A stretch of 6,607 nt of DNA. Source: Candidatus Bathyarchaeota archaeon. GTDB lineage: Archaea > Thermoproteota > Bathyarchaeia > 40CM-2-53-6 > RBG-13-38-9. The stretch is from positions 1 to 6,607 of the forward strand of contig DAOUZW010000063.1 in the NCBI GenBank assembly GCA_030671315.1, written 5' to 3'. Positions 6,064-6,607 of the stretch are shown here, piece after piece. The notes under the pieces are model-generated. The model had not been told where the DNA came from. It saw nothing but the letters and a program-made list of their open reading frames with translations, and searched no databases. A program made the translations under genes and the position numbers. Position 1 is the first letter of the stretch, and each line of letters begins with the position of its first letter.

Positions 6064-6114
6064 TACCCAAATAGGGTAAAAATCTAAATCTACTGATTAG
6101 TTATTTTTTCTTTT
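6064..6114 (+). terminator. Likely transcription terminator of the rps15-rps3ae cluster
   Basis: Immediately after the rps3ae stop is a perfect 5-bp inverted repeat, TACCC (6064-6068) and GGGTA (6074-6078), with loop AAATA. It is followed about 25 nt later by a T-rich stretch (TTATTTTTTCTTTT, 6101-6114). Archaeal RNA polymerase terminates on T tracts without needing a strong hairpin, so the T-rich run is the functional part. The hairpin may stabilise the 3' end. Confidence 0.45.
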
Positions 6115-6185
6115 AAAGAGAATTACTCATTAAGATAACCTAATTCTAATTCTATCTTTGAAATAACGCTATTTGATGATGTCCT

Positions 6186-6607
6186 TTGAACTCTAAGCTA
6201 TTCGGTACATCAGGAATGCGTGGTATTCCCAATGTAGATTTTACACCTGAACTCATAATGAAACTCGGTTTGGCACTAGCAAATCTAACCCATGGAAATA
6301 GGATAGCTATAGGATTCGATACGAGACTGACAAGTTCATTCATGAGTTGCTTGTTATCGGCTGGGATGTTAGCTGGAGGGGCTGAAGTCTGGAATTTCGG
6401 ATTAATCCCTACACCTGTTTTAGCGTTTCTTACATCAAATACCAATTGCAGAGCTGGTGCCATGATTACTGCAAGCCATAATCCCCCAGAATATAACGGG
6501 GTAAAAATCTTTGATGGAGATGGGATGGCATTCGGCCATACCTTGGAAGAAAAAGTCGAAGACCTTATGGGTTTCAATAATTTGCATCGTGTTGACTCAA
6601 CATCTAT
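6186..6607 (+). CDS. Phosphohexomutase (phosphoglucosamine/phosphoglucomutase family), 5' part
   Basis: The first 140 codons of an alpha-D-phosphohexomutase, cut by the window end (full members are about 450 aa). The N-terminus LFGTSGMRG (from residue 5) is the family signature. The catalytic loop TASHNPPEYNGVK contains the phosphoserine, Ser97, which transfers phosphate between C1 and C6 of the sugar. IGFDTR and PTPVLAF are also typical. The substrate could be glucosamine-, glucose- or mannose-phosphate: the deciding sugar-binding loop lies beyond the window, so I give no symbol, although GlmM-like is the likely annotation. The start must be TTG at 6186, because TGA at 6177-6179 is in frame and only TGT-CCT separates them. 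Two ATGs at 6176 and 6179 are in another frame and hit TAA at once. No clear Shine-Dalgarno sequence is seen. A TATA-like TTTGAAATA (6157-6165) would allow a nearly leaderless transcript. Confidence 0.88.
   Translation, partial: MNSKLFGTSGMRGIPNVDFTPELIMKLGLALANLTHGNRIAIGFDTRLTSSFMSCLLSAGMLAGGAEVWNFGLIPTPVLAFLTSNTNCRAGAMITASHNPPEYNGVKIFDGDGMAFGHTLEEKVEDLMGFNNLHRVDSTS

Noticed and set aside
6152..6577. Minus-strand open frame (141 codons) opposite the 3' end region
   Set aside because: The plus strand here encodes the phosphohexomutase with FGTSG and TASHNP signatures, so the antisense frame is a shadow.

Overview
The window reads as part of an archaeal chromosome. It carries archaeal/eukaryal-type ribosomal proteins (S15 with the long N-terminal extension, and S3Ae/eS1), a KEOPS Pcc1 subunit, an archaeal RecJ/GAN-like DHH nuclease and a rare 'methanogenic-type' (type 2) seryl-tRNA synthetase. 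Promoter-like elements are TATA boxes, not -35/-10 pairs. The DNA is A+T-rich, with many AGA and ATA codons. The lineage cannot be fixed from the sequence alone. Type 2 SerRS is best known from methanogens, but the rest of the cluster occurs widely in archaea, so a methanogen-related euryarchaeon or an uncultivated lineage (for example Asgard or Bathyarchaeia) are all possible. No rRNA, tRNA, insertion sequence, CRISPR array or phage gene was seen.

Layout: (1) 1-912, prephenate dehydratase (pheA), apparently leaderless behind a TATA box. (2) 952-1368 on the minus strand, convergent with pheA, a small two-helix membrane protein of unknown function. (3) 1369-1576, a divergent A+T-rich promoter region. 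(4) 1577-6063, a tightly packed cluster rps15 - recJ/GAN-like - pcc1 - serS2 - (two tiny ORFs) - rps3ae, with 2-nt gaps or stop/start overlaps except for a 150-nt gap before rps3ae. (5) 6064-6185, a hairpin and T-rich tract that probably end the cluster. (6) 6186-6607, the 5' part of a phosphohexomutase gene (phosphoglucosamine/phosphoglucomutase family) cut by the window edge.

The central cluster combines two small-subunit ribosomal proteins, a tRNA-charging enzyme, a subunit of the t6A37 tRNA-modification complex and a replication-linked nuclease, which suggests co-expression of translation and replication housekeeping functions. pheA (phenylalanine biosynthesis) and the mutase (sugar-phosphate metabolism) are separate flanking transcription units.

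I do not see an obvious new defence or mobile system. The least explained pieces are the two tandem 23-codon ORFs between serS2 and rps3ae (the first begins like Pcc1, the second is in frame with rps3ae), the small membrane protein, the use of TTG as the only possible start for three genes, and a strong Shine-Dalgarno sequence that does not match the best SerRS start.
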